37,879 nt of DNA. It comes from a virus. This document shows positions 21,844 to 28,079 of the stretch, in pieces. A program made the translations under genes and the position numbers. The notes under the pieces are model-generated. The model saw nothing but the letters and a program-made list of their open reading frames with translations, did no database searches and had not been told where the DNA came from. Every line of letters starts with the position of its first letter. Positions within the stretch are counted from its first letter, which is position 1. The DNA lies in the IMG/VR virus record IMGVR_UViG_3300027906_000057, positions 1 to 37,879 of that record; one strand, given 5' to 3'.

Positions 21844-22089
21844 TTAAAAAGCGGTGTCTAGAGCCATTGCTTGTGCTAAGTGCTGAAGGAAGTGGTGGAC
21901 ATTGCCATTCATGAAATCAATCTTTCTTAGAATGGTTTCAATCTTTTGAGCTTCCTCTCCTTTGGTTCTTTTGATCGCTTCGATAACAACAGATGATGGA
22001 ATGATGTTTGGTGTTCCATTTTCTGAAGTCACTGTGTAAACCTCATCAGTTAAGTCTTTTTCTGAGAAGAAGGTTTCGAAGAAGTTCAT
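21844..22089 (-). CDS. Small hypothetical protein (81 aa)
   Basis: Reads MNFFETFFSEKDLTDEVYTV and ends HFLQHLAQAMALDTAF. It is acidic and helical with a histidine-rich stretch (NVHHFLQHLAQ). It stands as a single-gene unit with its own promoter (22115-22142), AACCCC leader and terminator (21816-21837), a layout typical of early host-takeover genes in phages. No family is recognised. Confidence 0.65.
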   Translation of the reverse strand: MNFFETFFSEKDLTDEVYTVTSENGTPNIIPSSVVIEAIKRTKGEEAQKIETILRKIDFMNGNVHHFLQHLAQAMALDTAF

Positions 22090-22114
22090 TTGTTTCGGGG
22101 TTGCTTACTTCTTT

Positions 22115-22142
22115 ATTATACACCTCTTTACACCCCTGTCTA
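22115..22142 (-). promoter_or_regulatory. Early-type promoter for 81-aa gene
   Basis: Minus strand: TAGACA (22142-22137), 16-base spacer, TATAAT (22120-22115). The spacer includes GGGGTGTA, part of the composite operator-like site shared with two other promoter regions. Confidence 0.78.
22119..22137. promoter_or_regulatory. Composite operator-like site, copy 2
   Basis: TACACCTCT, two bases, then ACACCCCT on the plus strand. It fills the spacer of the promoter at 22115-22142. Confidence 0.5.
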
Positions 22143-22162
22143 CTTCTATTACAAATCGGTAA

Positions 22163-22184
22163 TAAAAAAGAGCCTTGTGGCTCC
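22163..22184 (-). terminator. Intrinsic terminator after 60-aa gene
   Basis: GGAGCC-ACAA-GGCTC stem followed by TTTTTTATT on the minus strand, six bases after the stop at 22190. Confidence 0.8.
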
Positions 22185-22189
22185 TTTAC

Positions 22190-22372
22190 TTAAGATAACT
22201 GTCCGAATTTGTACCCGTCAGGTTGTTCATCGTTCAGTTTCTTCATTTCAGCTCTTGCTTCTTTTAAGAGCTTTTCATATAAGTGGCATTGATCTGAAAG
22301 TGATTTAAGCAATGTTTGATTGACAAGTATTTTCACACAGTCAAGACTGCTTAAATTTTCTGAGTTTGACAT
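22190..22372 (-). CDS. Small hypothetical helical protein (60 aa)
   Basis: Reads MSNSENLSSLDCVKILVNQT, then a long helix LLKSLSDQCHLYEKLLKEAR and ends EQPDGYKFGQLS. Probably a small soluble coiled-coil protein. It is followed by its own terminator and preceded by about 55 bases of intergenic DNA. The start lacks both a Shine-Dalgarno site and an exact AACCCC leader (TTCTTCCA precedes ATG). No family is recognised. Confidence 0.55.
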   Translation of the reverse strand: MSNSENLSSLDCVKILVNQTLLKSLSDQCHLYEKLLKEARAEMKKLNDEQPDGYKFGQLS

Positions 22373-22426
22373 TGGAAGAACCTTTAATGGTGTACGAATT
22401 AACTATGCTTGATTCATACGAAAGAC

Positions 22427-22448
22427 AAAAAAAAGCCCCTTGCGGGGC
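22427..22448 (-). terminator. Intrinsic terminator after 54-aa membrane gene
   Basis: GCCCC-GCAA-GGGGC stem followed by eight T on the minus strand, seven bases after the stop at 22455. Confidence 0.88.
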
Positions 22449-22454
22449 GGTTGG

Positions 22455-22619
22455 TTAAAAAAGAATAGCGGCAGAGGCTGCAACAACTAACAGAATGACA
22501 AGAGCCTGCTTTTCTTCCCTTAGAGTCTTGAGCTGCTTATCGGTGGTGTCGATGTATTCCATCGCTCCGTCAATAATATCAGCCTTGTTTGACTTAGGGT
22601 TGATTACAGAAGAAGTCAT
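22455..22619 (-). CDS. Small C-tail-anchored membrane protein (54 aa)
   Basis: Reads MTSSVINPKSNKADIIDGAM, then a helix EYIDTTDKQLKTLREEKQ and a C-terminal hydrophobic segment ALVILLVVAASAAILF (residues 39-54). This is a tail-anchored topology with a cytoplasmic coiled coil. Start 22619 is chosen over an upstream in-frame start because it follows AACCCCATTTAGTT and lies after the promoter-like region with the composite operator site. No family is recognised. A holin-like or membrane-remodelling role is possible but unproven. Confidence 0.6.
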   Translation of the reverse strand: MTSSVINPKSNKADIIDGAMEYIDTTDKQLKTLREEKQALVILLVVAASAAILF

Positions 22620-22658
22620 AACTAAATGGGGTTGGATGACTCTTTGAATATACATGCC

Positions 22659-22679
22659 TACACATCTCTGCACACCCCT
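22659..22679. promoter_or_regulatory. Composite operator-like site, copy 3
   Basis: TACACATCT, four bases, then ACACCCCT on the plus strand, between the divergent genes starting at 22619 (minus) and 22689 (plus). A weak leftward -10 (TATATT, 22652-22647) lies beside it. Confidence 0.5.
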
Positions 22680-22688
22680 CTTAATGAA

Positions 22689-22868
22689 ATGAAACAATTC
22701 CTAGATTTGCTCGGTTCTCCCTTTGTTTATCGTAGTCCTACGGGTCTTCAAGGTTTCAGGGCTGGACTCATGCAATTAACGCATAAAAAATTAAGACCGT
22801 TAGCAGGAACCAATTCTCACTACTCAAAAGCCGTGATGGTCAGTAGAATAATTGCGGACATGAAATAA
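22689..22868 (+). CDS. Small hypothetical protein (59 aa)
   Basis: From ATG 22689: MKQFLDLLGSPFVYRSPTGL, then QGFRAGLMQLTHKKLRPLAG and NSHYSKAVMVSRIIADMK. It is basic and soluble. It is divergent from the gene starting at 22619, with the composite operator-like site between them, and is followed by two hairpins before a converging gene. A longer start 21 codons upstream would overlap the operator region, so the shorter one is preferred. No family is recognised. Confidence 0.5.
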   Translation: MKQFLDLLGSPFVYRSPTGLQGFRAGLMQLTHKKLRPLAGTNSHYSKAVMVSRIIADMK

Positions 22869-22942
22869 GGGCAGCGACTAACTACCCTTACTTCTTCTCT
22901 ACACATGGGTCTGGGTGATGGGGACCTCTTCCTTTCCCATGT
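22866..22942. other. Two hairpins between converging genes
   Basis: AAGGG...CCCTT with a 13-base loop, then ACATGGG (22903-22909) paired with CCCATGT (22936-22942) around a 26-base interior that can itself pair GGTC with GACC. There is no long U-tract. This could be a Rho-independent stop of unusual form, an RNA stability element, or a small structured RNA. Confidence 0.35.
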
Positions 22943-22956
22943 ATCAAAATATTAAC

Positions 22957-23256
22957 TTAATCAGGCGATCTGGCAACTTCAACGGGAAAGCCTTTAGAGC
23001 GTAGATCTTTTATTCGATATTCCTGAATCTTGCTTAACCGTCCCTTTAGTGCCTTCACTTCAACAAATCGCACCTCATTCGGTTTAAGCAATAGCAAATC
23101 AGGATAACCATTTTTATTTGTCTTTAAAAGTTTAATTACCTCATAACCGTCTTTCTCGTATTTTTTTACCAGCTTGGCTTGATAACTGCTCTCTGCACGA
23201 CTTGTAATGACTGATTGTAAAATTTTTTTTCTGGATGACTTGTCGATAAATTCGAG
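22957..23256 (-). CDS. VRR-NUC nuclease, start uncertain
   Basis: The conserved part is YQAKLVKKYEKDGYEVIKLL, then NGYPDLLLLKP, VRFVEVKALKGRLSKIQEYR, which shows the VRR-NUC (PD-(D/E)XK) motif G-Y-PD ... E-V-K with Q in the following helix. VRR-NUC proteins cut structured DNA and often sit beside phage SNF2 helicases, as here. The frame overlaps the end of the helicase gene by more than 100 bases and offers only TTG starts (one near 23256 is given); there is no ATG or GTG before the domain. It could be made by a TTG start or by a +1 frameshift from the helicase at a run of eight A. Confidence 0.75.
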   Translation of the reverse strand, partial: LEFIDKSSRKKILQSVITSRAESSYQAKLVKKYEKDGYEVIKLLKTNKNGYPDLLLLKPNEVRFVEVKALKGRLSKIQEYRIKDLRSKGFPVEVARSPD

Positions 23257-24445
23257 TTTCAATTCCGTCCGCCGCAAATATATACCTAATCTTAGGGGCA
23301 ATCTGTCTTCCAAGAAAGCTTGCGCGATCTCTAGATTGGATGTAAGAGAGCGCTGCAAAATCTACGCCAAGGAACAGCAAATACGTTGCACTACTTAAAT
23401 TCACTCCCTCACGGCTGGCTCTTACTTGCCCAATAAAAACTGCATCCTTGTTCGCGTTAAATTCTTCTGGACTATCCGTTGCATTAGGGAATGTTTCATA
23501 TAACATTTTTCGTTCTGCCTCATAGCAGTACATAATTGCAATTTTATGTTTGCCGTATCGTTTTTTGATGTACTCAGCTTTTGACCGATCAAAAATTATT
23601 CCCTTACTGCTTTCTTCTGGAATAACCGTTCCACAATAAATTTGCTTTAACTTGCTTAGTTTCTTTGCTCCCGTATCGGCAAGAATTGTTGTTATATATT
23701 TCACAGGTGGAGATGTAAGATGTAGTTCCCAAAATTCAGAAATTCCATCATCAATAATATTTTGGGCTAATTGGTAAGTCTTTTCATTCATCTCTACATA
23801 TCGAACAGCTTCATCAATCTTTGTCTCAAACCCTGCATCTTCCTGAGTCATCCGCACAACATACGGATCAATATCTTTTAAAATCAATTCTTTATTAGCG
23901 TTCGAGTAATCGTTTACCGTCTGCCCCGTGCCAATATATTTTTGACCAATATCCACATAACCTTTCTTAGCCCATTCGTAAAAATTTCGATATTGCGCCC
24001 AAACTGGACGGTGCAAAGTGAATTGGTGATACAACTGCGAATAAGATTCTGGTGATGCTGTTCCACTCATTAACAAAACTTTTTCATAACTCATCTGTCT
24101 TAAGTTCTTCCATCTGCCCGAAGGTTTAGGGAACGCACCGATGCAATGTGCTTCATCGACAATTAATAACTGCCAAAATGTCCATGCAAACTTGGGCAAC
24201 CGTTCATAGTTAATAACCATTACCCGATCCTGCACTCCTAAAGCTTTGGCATCTTTTTCAATGCTTGGGATTGCTTTTTTCTTTGTAACCAGTAAGCACC
24301 GTTGGATTCCTAATCGCTTAATAAGACTTAAAGCGGTCAGTGTTTTTCCGGTGCGTACTTCGCCCATCAAATATGCAAACTGTTTTCGTGCGAGTAACCA
24401 ATACAACTTATCGGCTGCCTCTTTTTGGTATTCCCTTAATTCCAT
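23141..24445 (-). CDS. SNF2-type DNA helicase/translocase
   Basis: A 434-residue superfamily 2 helicase. Motif I is GEVRTGKT (K34), motif II is DEAH (97-100), motif III is VLLMSGTASPESY, and the C-terminal lobe has motif V near IGQVRASREGVNLSSA and motif VI SRDRASFLGRQ. Phage members of this family assist replication or recombination. The end QKKNFTISHYK resembles normal ends of this family, so the zero frame is genuine up to the overlap with the VRR-NUC frame. The start overlaps the previous gene by 10 bases. Confidence 0.9.
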   Translation of the reverse strand: MELREYQKEAADKLYWLLARKQFAYLMGEVRTGKTLTALSLIKRLGIQRCLLVTKKKAIPSIEKDAKALGVQDRVMVINYERLPKFAWTFWQLLIVDEAHCIGAFPKPSGRWKNLRQMSYEKVLLMSGTASPESYSQLYHQFTLHRPVWAQYRNFYEWAKKGYVDIGQKYIGTGQTVNDYSNANKELILKDIDPYVVRMTQEDAGFETKIDEAVRYVEMNEKTYQLAQNIIDDGISEFWELHLTSPPVKYITTILADTGAKKLSKLKQIYCGTVIPEESSKGIIFDRSKAEYIKKRYGKHKIAIMYCYEAERKMLYETFPNATDSPEEFNANKDAVFIGQVRASREGVNLSSATYLLFLGVDFAALSYIQSRDRASFLGRQIAPKIRYIFAADGIETRIYRQVIQKKNFTISHYKSCREQLSSQAGKKIRERRL

Positions 24446-24723
24446 TTCTCTACAAATTCAATGTTTACTTGTTTGCTTTCCAAGCCGAGCTTGCAAGCCA
24501 TCCTTACTTTTGATTGATCGACAAATTTGTTTAAAACTTCGATCTGTACCTTGTAACTTCTCCAGACGTTATAAAACTCACCAAAGCCCCACTCTTTGCC
24601 GAGTTCAATTGAAACAAGATTGCAATCCGTCTTCAACATTTCCTTAGCGGAACGTGAACCCGCCGCATCTATAATTTGATACCACAGTTCTTGTTGCTCA
24701 TATTTAGATATTTTCATCTTCAT
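24436..24723 (-). CDS. Paralogue A of tandem pair (95 aa)
   Basis: From ATG 24723 (overlapping the upstream stop as ATGA): MKMKISKYEQQELWYQIIDA, then FYNVWRSYKVQIEVLNKFVD and ESKQVNIEFVEKWN. It aligns by eye with the gene just upstream (24720-24959): both have W..II.A.G, a FW.SY.V..EV segment, and an LG.K.V.. ending. So the pair arose by tandem duplication. No family is recognised. Coupling to the helicase gene suggests a role in DNA metabolism. Confidence 0.65.
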   Translation of the reverse strand: MKMKISKYEQQELWYQIIDAAGSRSAKEMLKTDCNLVSIELGKEWGFGEFYNVWRSYKVQIEVLNKFVDQSKVRMACKLGLESKQVNIEFVEKWN

Positions 24724-24959
24724 ACCGCAATTAAAAATACTGTGACCTTTTTCGTACCGAGTTCTTGTTGAAATGCTTCCTCTAAATAGTTTCTCCGTGA
24801 TTGGACCATATTGATCCATTTTGCGTTGACCTCAACCTCAACGCGGTAACTTTTCCAGAAAAATCTGCCATCCTTATGAATTGCTCTTAAACGGCAATCT
24901 CCTGATGCCGTGATGATCCGCGACCACCTTTCATCAAGATCGCTTTTGAACAGTTTCAT
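24720..24959 (-). CDS. Paralogue B of tandem pair (79 aa)
   Basis: Reads MKLFKSDLDERWSRIITASG, then FFWKSYRVEVEVNAKWINMV and ends LGTKKVTVFLIAV. It is shorter than paralogue A by a deletion in the middle. It is the first gene of the leftward run that continues into paralogue A, the helicase and the nuclease, and faces the regulator at 25020 across a divergent promoter region. No family is recognised; beta-strand alternation suggests a small beta-rich fold. Confidence 0.65.
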   Translation of the reverse strand: MKLFKSDLDERWSRIITASGDCRLRAIHKDGRFFWKSYRVEVEVNAKWINMVQSRRNYLEEAFQQELGTKKVTVFLIAV

Positions 24960-24963
24960 TTTG

Positions 24964-24991
24964 TTGACGGGATTGCTTATGGTGCTATCTT
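24964..24991 (+). promoter_or_regulatory. Rightward promoter for regulator and replication genes
   Basis: TTGACG (24964-24969), 16-base spacer, TATCTT (24986-24991), 29 bases before the ATG at 25020. It overlaps almost fully with a leftward promoter candidate. Confidence 0.65.
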
Positions 24992-25014
24992 ACACATATC
25001 TACTACAAAAACAA
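24987..25014 (-). promoter_or_regulatory. Leftward promoter for helicase run
   Basis: Minus strand: TTGTTT (25014-25009), 16-base spacer, TAAGAT (24992-24987). Its -10 overlaps the -10 of the rightward promoter, so the two cannot be used at once. TACACATATCT, a relative of the operator half-site, lies within it. Confidence 0.45.
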
Positions 25015-25019
25015 CCCCA

Positions 25020-25310
25020 ATGGGCTCTGACACCGATCTAAAGACAATCAACACTCAGCTAACCGAAGGGCAAATTAAATGGTTAGACGAAAACAAACCG
25101 CCTGAATTTTCAAGAGCTGGTTTTATTAGATCGATCATTCGTCGTCATATAAAAATGTATGATTCGATTTGTAACGAGCCGATCGAGGAGATGGCGGAAG
25201 CATTCGTTGAAGGTGATTCAGGGAAAGCAGAAGAATTAGGATCTATCTTAGGAGCAGTACTTCAAGATGAAATTGTGAATCAGCAACGACCTGGAGGACT
25301 TCTAGCATAA
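25020..25310 (+). CDS. Ribbon-helix-helix regulator with tape-measure tail
   Basis: A 96-residue protein. Residues 7-42 look like a ribbon-helix-helix DNA-binding domain: LKTINTQLTEGQIKWLDENK then SRAGFIRSIIRRHIK. Residues 63-96 are VEGDSGKAEELGSILGAVLQ then DEIVNQQRPGGLLA, which is the C-terminal tail of a tape measure protein; the DNA matches 3377-3480 nearly base for base at both ends. So a regulator gene has been joined to a tape measure end. The stop overlaps ATG of a 12-residue remnant (MATFPLEIFINR) of the next tail gene. It stands under a rightward promoter and is a candidate for the early repressor. Confidence 0.8.
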   Translation: MGSDTDLKTINTQLTEGQIKWLDENKPPEFSRAGFIRSIIRRHIKMYDSICNEPIEEMAEAFVEGDSGKAEELGSILGAVLQDEIVNQQRPGGLLA

Positions 25311-25323
25311 TGGCAACTTTTCC
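25206..25323 (+). repeat. Copy 2 of dispersed tape-measure-end repeat
   Basis: Gap-free match to 3377-3494. The 5' 35 bases and 3' 36 bases are almost identical; the middle differs widely but keeps frame and length. The copy includes the TAATG junction and the first codons of the lambda M-like gene. Confidence 0.9.
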
Positions 25324-25351
25324 TTTAGAAATTTTTATTAACAGATAAACA

Positions 25352-27382
25352 ATGGATATAAAAGAGGAATTACTTCGTTTACCGAAGTCGTGGGGTTTTG
25401 TTGCCGTTCAAAATAAACGCCCCTATCAAAAAGATTGGCAAAAGAAACCTTTAACCCGTTCTCAGTTATTTAAAGAAATATCTGAAGGTCGTTCAACTGG
25501 TATTGGTGTAACCTGCGGCACACCGAGTTCTGGTCTTCTCTTTCTCGATCACGATGGAAAGTCATCATCAGAAATCCTTACAGAATGGGGTTTCTCTATT
25601 GGTTCTCTTCCTCCTTCTTGGATGGTTACATCTGGGCGCGTTGGTCGTTTTCAACTGATCTACAAAGTTCCAGAAAAATATTGGTCAAAGATAAAAACAC
25701 GCAAATTTCAAACAGGTGTAAAAGACGAGGACGGCTCAGTGGAGCAGCTTGAACTTCGATGGGATGGAGCACAATCGATTGTAGCGGGCAAGCATCCAAT
25801 GACCGATGGATACCGTTGGATGGATGGTCGCTCACCTGCTGACCTTGAATTAGCTGACGCACCATTAGCCATTATCGAAAAGATGATGGATCAACAAAAA
25901 AAAGCAAAGCCCGTTCAGGTCTTCAACTCAGACATTGATAAAGCTCGTTCCCTTCTTCAATCAATTAACCCCAACCGAATAGATGACTACGACCAATGGT
26001 TAAAAATCGGAATGGCGGCTCACTCCGCAGGAGATTCACTTCTTGCAGATTGGGAAGATCTCTCAAGCAAGAACAGCAAATATAAACCAGGTGAATGTGC
26101 AAAGAAATGGCACTCATTCAAACGCTCTGGCATATCACTCGGTACACTTCAAAAATTTGCTAAAGAAGATGGTTGGACACCTCCACCAAGAGTTTTTCCT
26201 GAGTCTGTTATCCCCGTAGAAGAAACAACCACACCGATCCCTTCAAAACTTGAACAACTCACATCACAAGAATTAATTTCATTCCTTCGTAAATCAAAAC
26301 AAGACATCCGCTTCAATACCTTTTCACATTCCATCGAAATGGACGGTGAAGTTATTAAAAATATTGAACTTTTTTATTTAACCCTTGCTGAACTCGGGTA
26401 CAAGGTCGAAAAGCAAATGGCAATAGATTGTCTGCTCAAGGTCGCGCATGAAAACCAATATGATCCCGTCAAACTTTATTTAGATCACGTTGCGTCCGAA
26501 GTTGAGCCGACATATATAGACCGTTTAGCAACAGCATATTTAAGACCTCAAGACGCATCCATTGATGAGCCGACTATCTACGATGTAATGCTTAAATTAA
26601 CTCTGATAAACGCCGTGAGACGTGTATATCTTCCTGGTTGTAAGCATGATACCGCAACTGTTCTTCAAGGTAAGCAGGGAATAAAAAAATCTTCCTTTTG
26701 GCAAACGCTCGCTGGCCCCTTCTTCTCGGATGCTCTTGACGACATTTCCTCAAAAGATTCAATTTTAACTTTGCACCGCAGCTTTTTGATGGAGTGGGCC
26801 GAATTGGATTCAATTACATCTAGAAAACATGCTGGTCATATTAAATCTTTTTTATCGCGCTCTACCGATTTCTTAAGAGTTCCCTACGGTAAATCTGTTG
26901 AAGAATGGCCGCGCCGTGGAATCATTGTCGGATCAAGTAACAAAGAATCAGGTCTGTTATTTGATGAAACTGGAAACCGACGTTTTCATGTTATTCCTTG
27001 TACCTCTACATCCATTGATCTGGATTCACTTCAATTAGAACGTGATGCAATATGGGCCGCAGCCGTTCATGCTTGGAAAAATAAGGAGTCACATTTCCTA
27101 ACCTTTGAACAGGAAAATCAAATCGAAAAGGAGAATTTAGGTTACATGGTTGACTCTCCTTGGCTAACCGTCATTAGCCAGTGGTTGAATAATCCTGTTA
27201 ATCAAAGCACGGATATTACTATCGAAAAACTTCTTACCGAAGCAATCGAAAAGCCCGTGGAACGCCAAACAAAATCCGACACGATGACTGTCTCATCTAT
27301 TCTCAAAAATCTAAAATATGAGAGAAAGAAAAAAAGAGTGGAGGGAACGCCTAAGTGGGTGTGGAACCATCCAACCTCCTAA
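25352..27382 (+). CDS. Primase-polymerase / VapE-like helicase
   Basis: A 676-residue replication protein. Residues about 1-190 form a primase-polymerase domain with the metal-binding D66-H-D68 (LLFLDHDG) and the nucleotide-binding stretch MVTSGRVGRFQLIYKV. Residues about 195-270 look like a PriCT-type segment (IDDYDQWLKIGMAAHSAGDS). Residues about 410-600 are a Virulence-associated E (VapE/D5-like) ATPase with Walker A G440-KQGIKKS, acidic motif FLMEWAELD and a later SSNKESGLLFDETGNRRFHV. It should unwind the origin and prime DNA synthesis. No phage DNA polymerase is seen, so the host polymerase is probably used. An origin-like repeat region follows directly. Confidence 0.9.
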   Translation: MDIKEELLRLPKSWGFVAVQNKRPYQKDWQKKPLTRSQLFKEISEGRSTGIGVTCGTPSSGLLFLDHDGKSSSEILTEWGFSIGSLPPSWMVTSGRVGRFQLIYKVPEKYWSKIKTRKFQTGVKDEDGSVEQLELRWDGAQSIVAGKHPMTDGYRWMDGRSPADLELADAPLAIIEKMMDQQKKAKPVQVFNSDIDKARSLLQSINPNRIDDYDQWLKIGMAAHSAGDSLLADWEDLSSKNSKYKPGECAKKWHSFKRSGISLGTLQKFAKEDGWTPPPRVFPESVIPVEETTTPIPSKLEQLTSQELISFLRKSKQDIRFNTFSHSIEMDGEVIKNIELFYLTLAELGYKVEKQMAIDCLLKVAHENQYDPVKLYLDHVASEVEPTYIDRLATAYLRPQDASIDEPTIYDVMLKLTLINAVRRVYLPGCKHDTATVLQGKQGIKKSSFWQTLAGPFFSDALDDISSKDSILTLHRSFLMEWAELDSITSRKHAGHIKSFLSRSTDFLRVPYGKSVEEWPRRGIIVGSSNKESGLLFDETGNRRFHVIPCTSTSIDLDSLQLERDAIWAAAVHAWKNKESHFLTFEQENQIEKENLGYMVDSPWLTVISQWLNNPVNQSTDITIEKLLTEAIEKPVERQTKSDTMTVSSILKNLKYERKKKRVEGTPKWVWNHPTS

Positions 27383-27383
27383 A

Positions 27384-27613
27384 GTTCCCTCCTGTTCCCA
27401 CCCTGTTCCCACTACTGGGAACGCTCAAAAACCACTCAGTGCCTACTTTCTTACTATATGTTCCCTTTGTTCCTATGTTTTTATATATAAATATAGAAAT
27501 AGGTATATAGGGGTATATATATAGCTCAGGTAAGTTTGTAAGAAAGGTAGGAACACTTGGGAACGTGGGAACACTATCTAGTCTCATTTCTGTCTCATTT
27601 CTGTCTCATGACT
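27384..27613. other. Candidate replication origin with iterons
   Basis: Left part: GTTCCC at 27384, GTTCCCA at 27394 and 27405 (about one helical turn apart), an inverted copy TGGGAAC at 27416, then GTTCCC at 27460 and GTTCC at 27469. Middle: a very A+T-rich stretch (27474-27525). Right part: GGAAC at 27550 and TGGGAAC at 27558 and 27566, all inverted relative to the left. Three 11-base units GTCTCAT(TTCT) at 27581, 27592 and 27603 end at the next start codon. The array follows the primase-helicase gene, as in many phage and plasmid origins. Confidence 0.6.
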
Positions 27614-27802
27614 ATCTCAAAAAAACAGGAGCCCGTCGTTGATCGCATGGTTCTTCTCCTCGAACAATCCAAATCTGTTTCCGCTGCTATCGCCGATAAT
27701 GCTATGGATTCCTCCGATCCTCTTGATAGCGAAACAATCATGCTCTTTGCTCGTCAACTAAACTCTATTAAACAATTCCTACACTCTGCTTATGAAGCCT
27801 AA
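27608..27802 (+). CDS. Small hypothetical protein (64 aa)
   Basis: From ATG 27608: MTISKKQEPVVDRMVLLLEQ, then SKSVSAAIADNAMDSSDPLD and ends IKQFLHSAYEA. Helical and acidic. A start 17 codons upstream would translate the origin-like repeats, so the later ATG is preferred. Its end overlaps the next start by 11 bases. No family is recognised. Confidence 0.6.
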   Translation: MTISKKQEPVVDRMVLLLEQSKSVSAAIADNAMDSSDPLDSETIMLFARQLNSIKQFLHSAYEA

Positions 27803-28070
27803 AGTTATTATCTCTTATCATCCAACTGAAAAAAATTGGTCTCTCGTTATTGACGCCTCCGATGTCTATGGAAGCGACTGTTATAAAATGAAGCTCACTG
27901 AATATGGTGAACAGCTCATTAAAAAAGCTCCCTCTTCTATTTATTCTCTTCCAGGTAAAGAGCCTCCTAAAAAAGGAGATTCTTATGTCTGTTTACATTG
28001 TCTTGAAGAGAAACCTTTACTCTCTCTTGGGAAATTGCTTTACGATGAAAAGTGTTGGACCGAGGTATGA
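27792..28070 (+). CDS. Hypothetical protein with CxxC motif (92 aa)
   Basis: Reads MKPKVIISYHPTEKNWSLVI, then SDCYKMKLTEYGEQLIKKAP and a C-terminal part with VCLHCLEEKPLL and LLYDEKCW. One CxxC pair and one later Cys/Trp could bind zinc together with a His or another Cys, but the fourth ligand is uncertain. It lies just before the terminase genes; small HNH-like or zinc proteins are common there, but no HNH motif is seen here. Confidence 0.6.
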   Translation: MKPKVIISYHPTEKNWSLVIDASDVYGSDCYKMKLTEYGEQLIKKAPSSIYSLPGKEPPKKGDSYVCLHCLEEKPLLSLGKLLYDEKCWTEV

Positions 28071-28079
28071 TGTTTTTAA

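Noticed and set aside
27318-27524. Plus-strand and minus-strand frames across the origin-like region
   Set aside because: They translate the iteron repeats and A+T-rich core in no consistent protein-like pattern and lack start signals.
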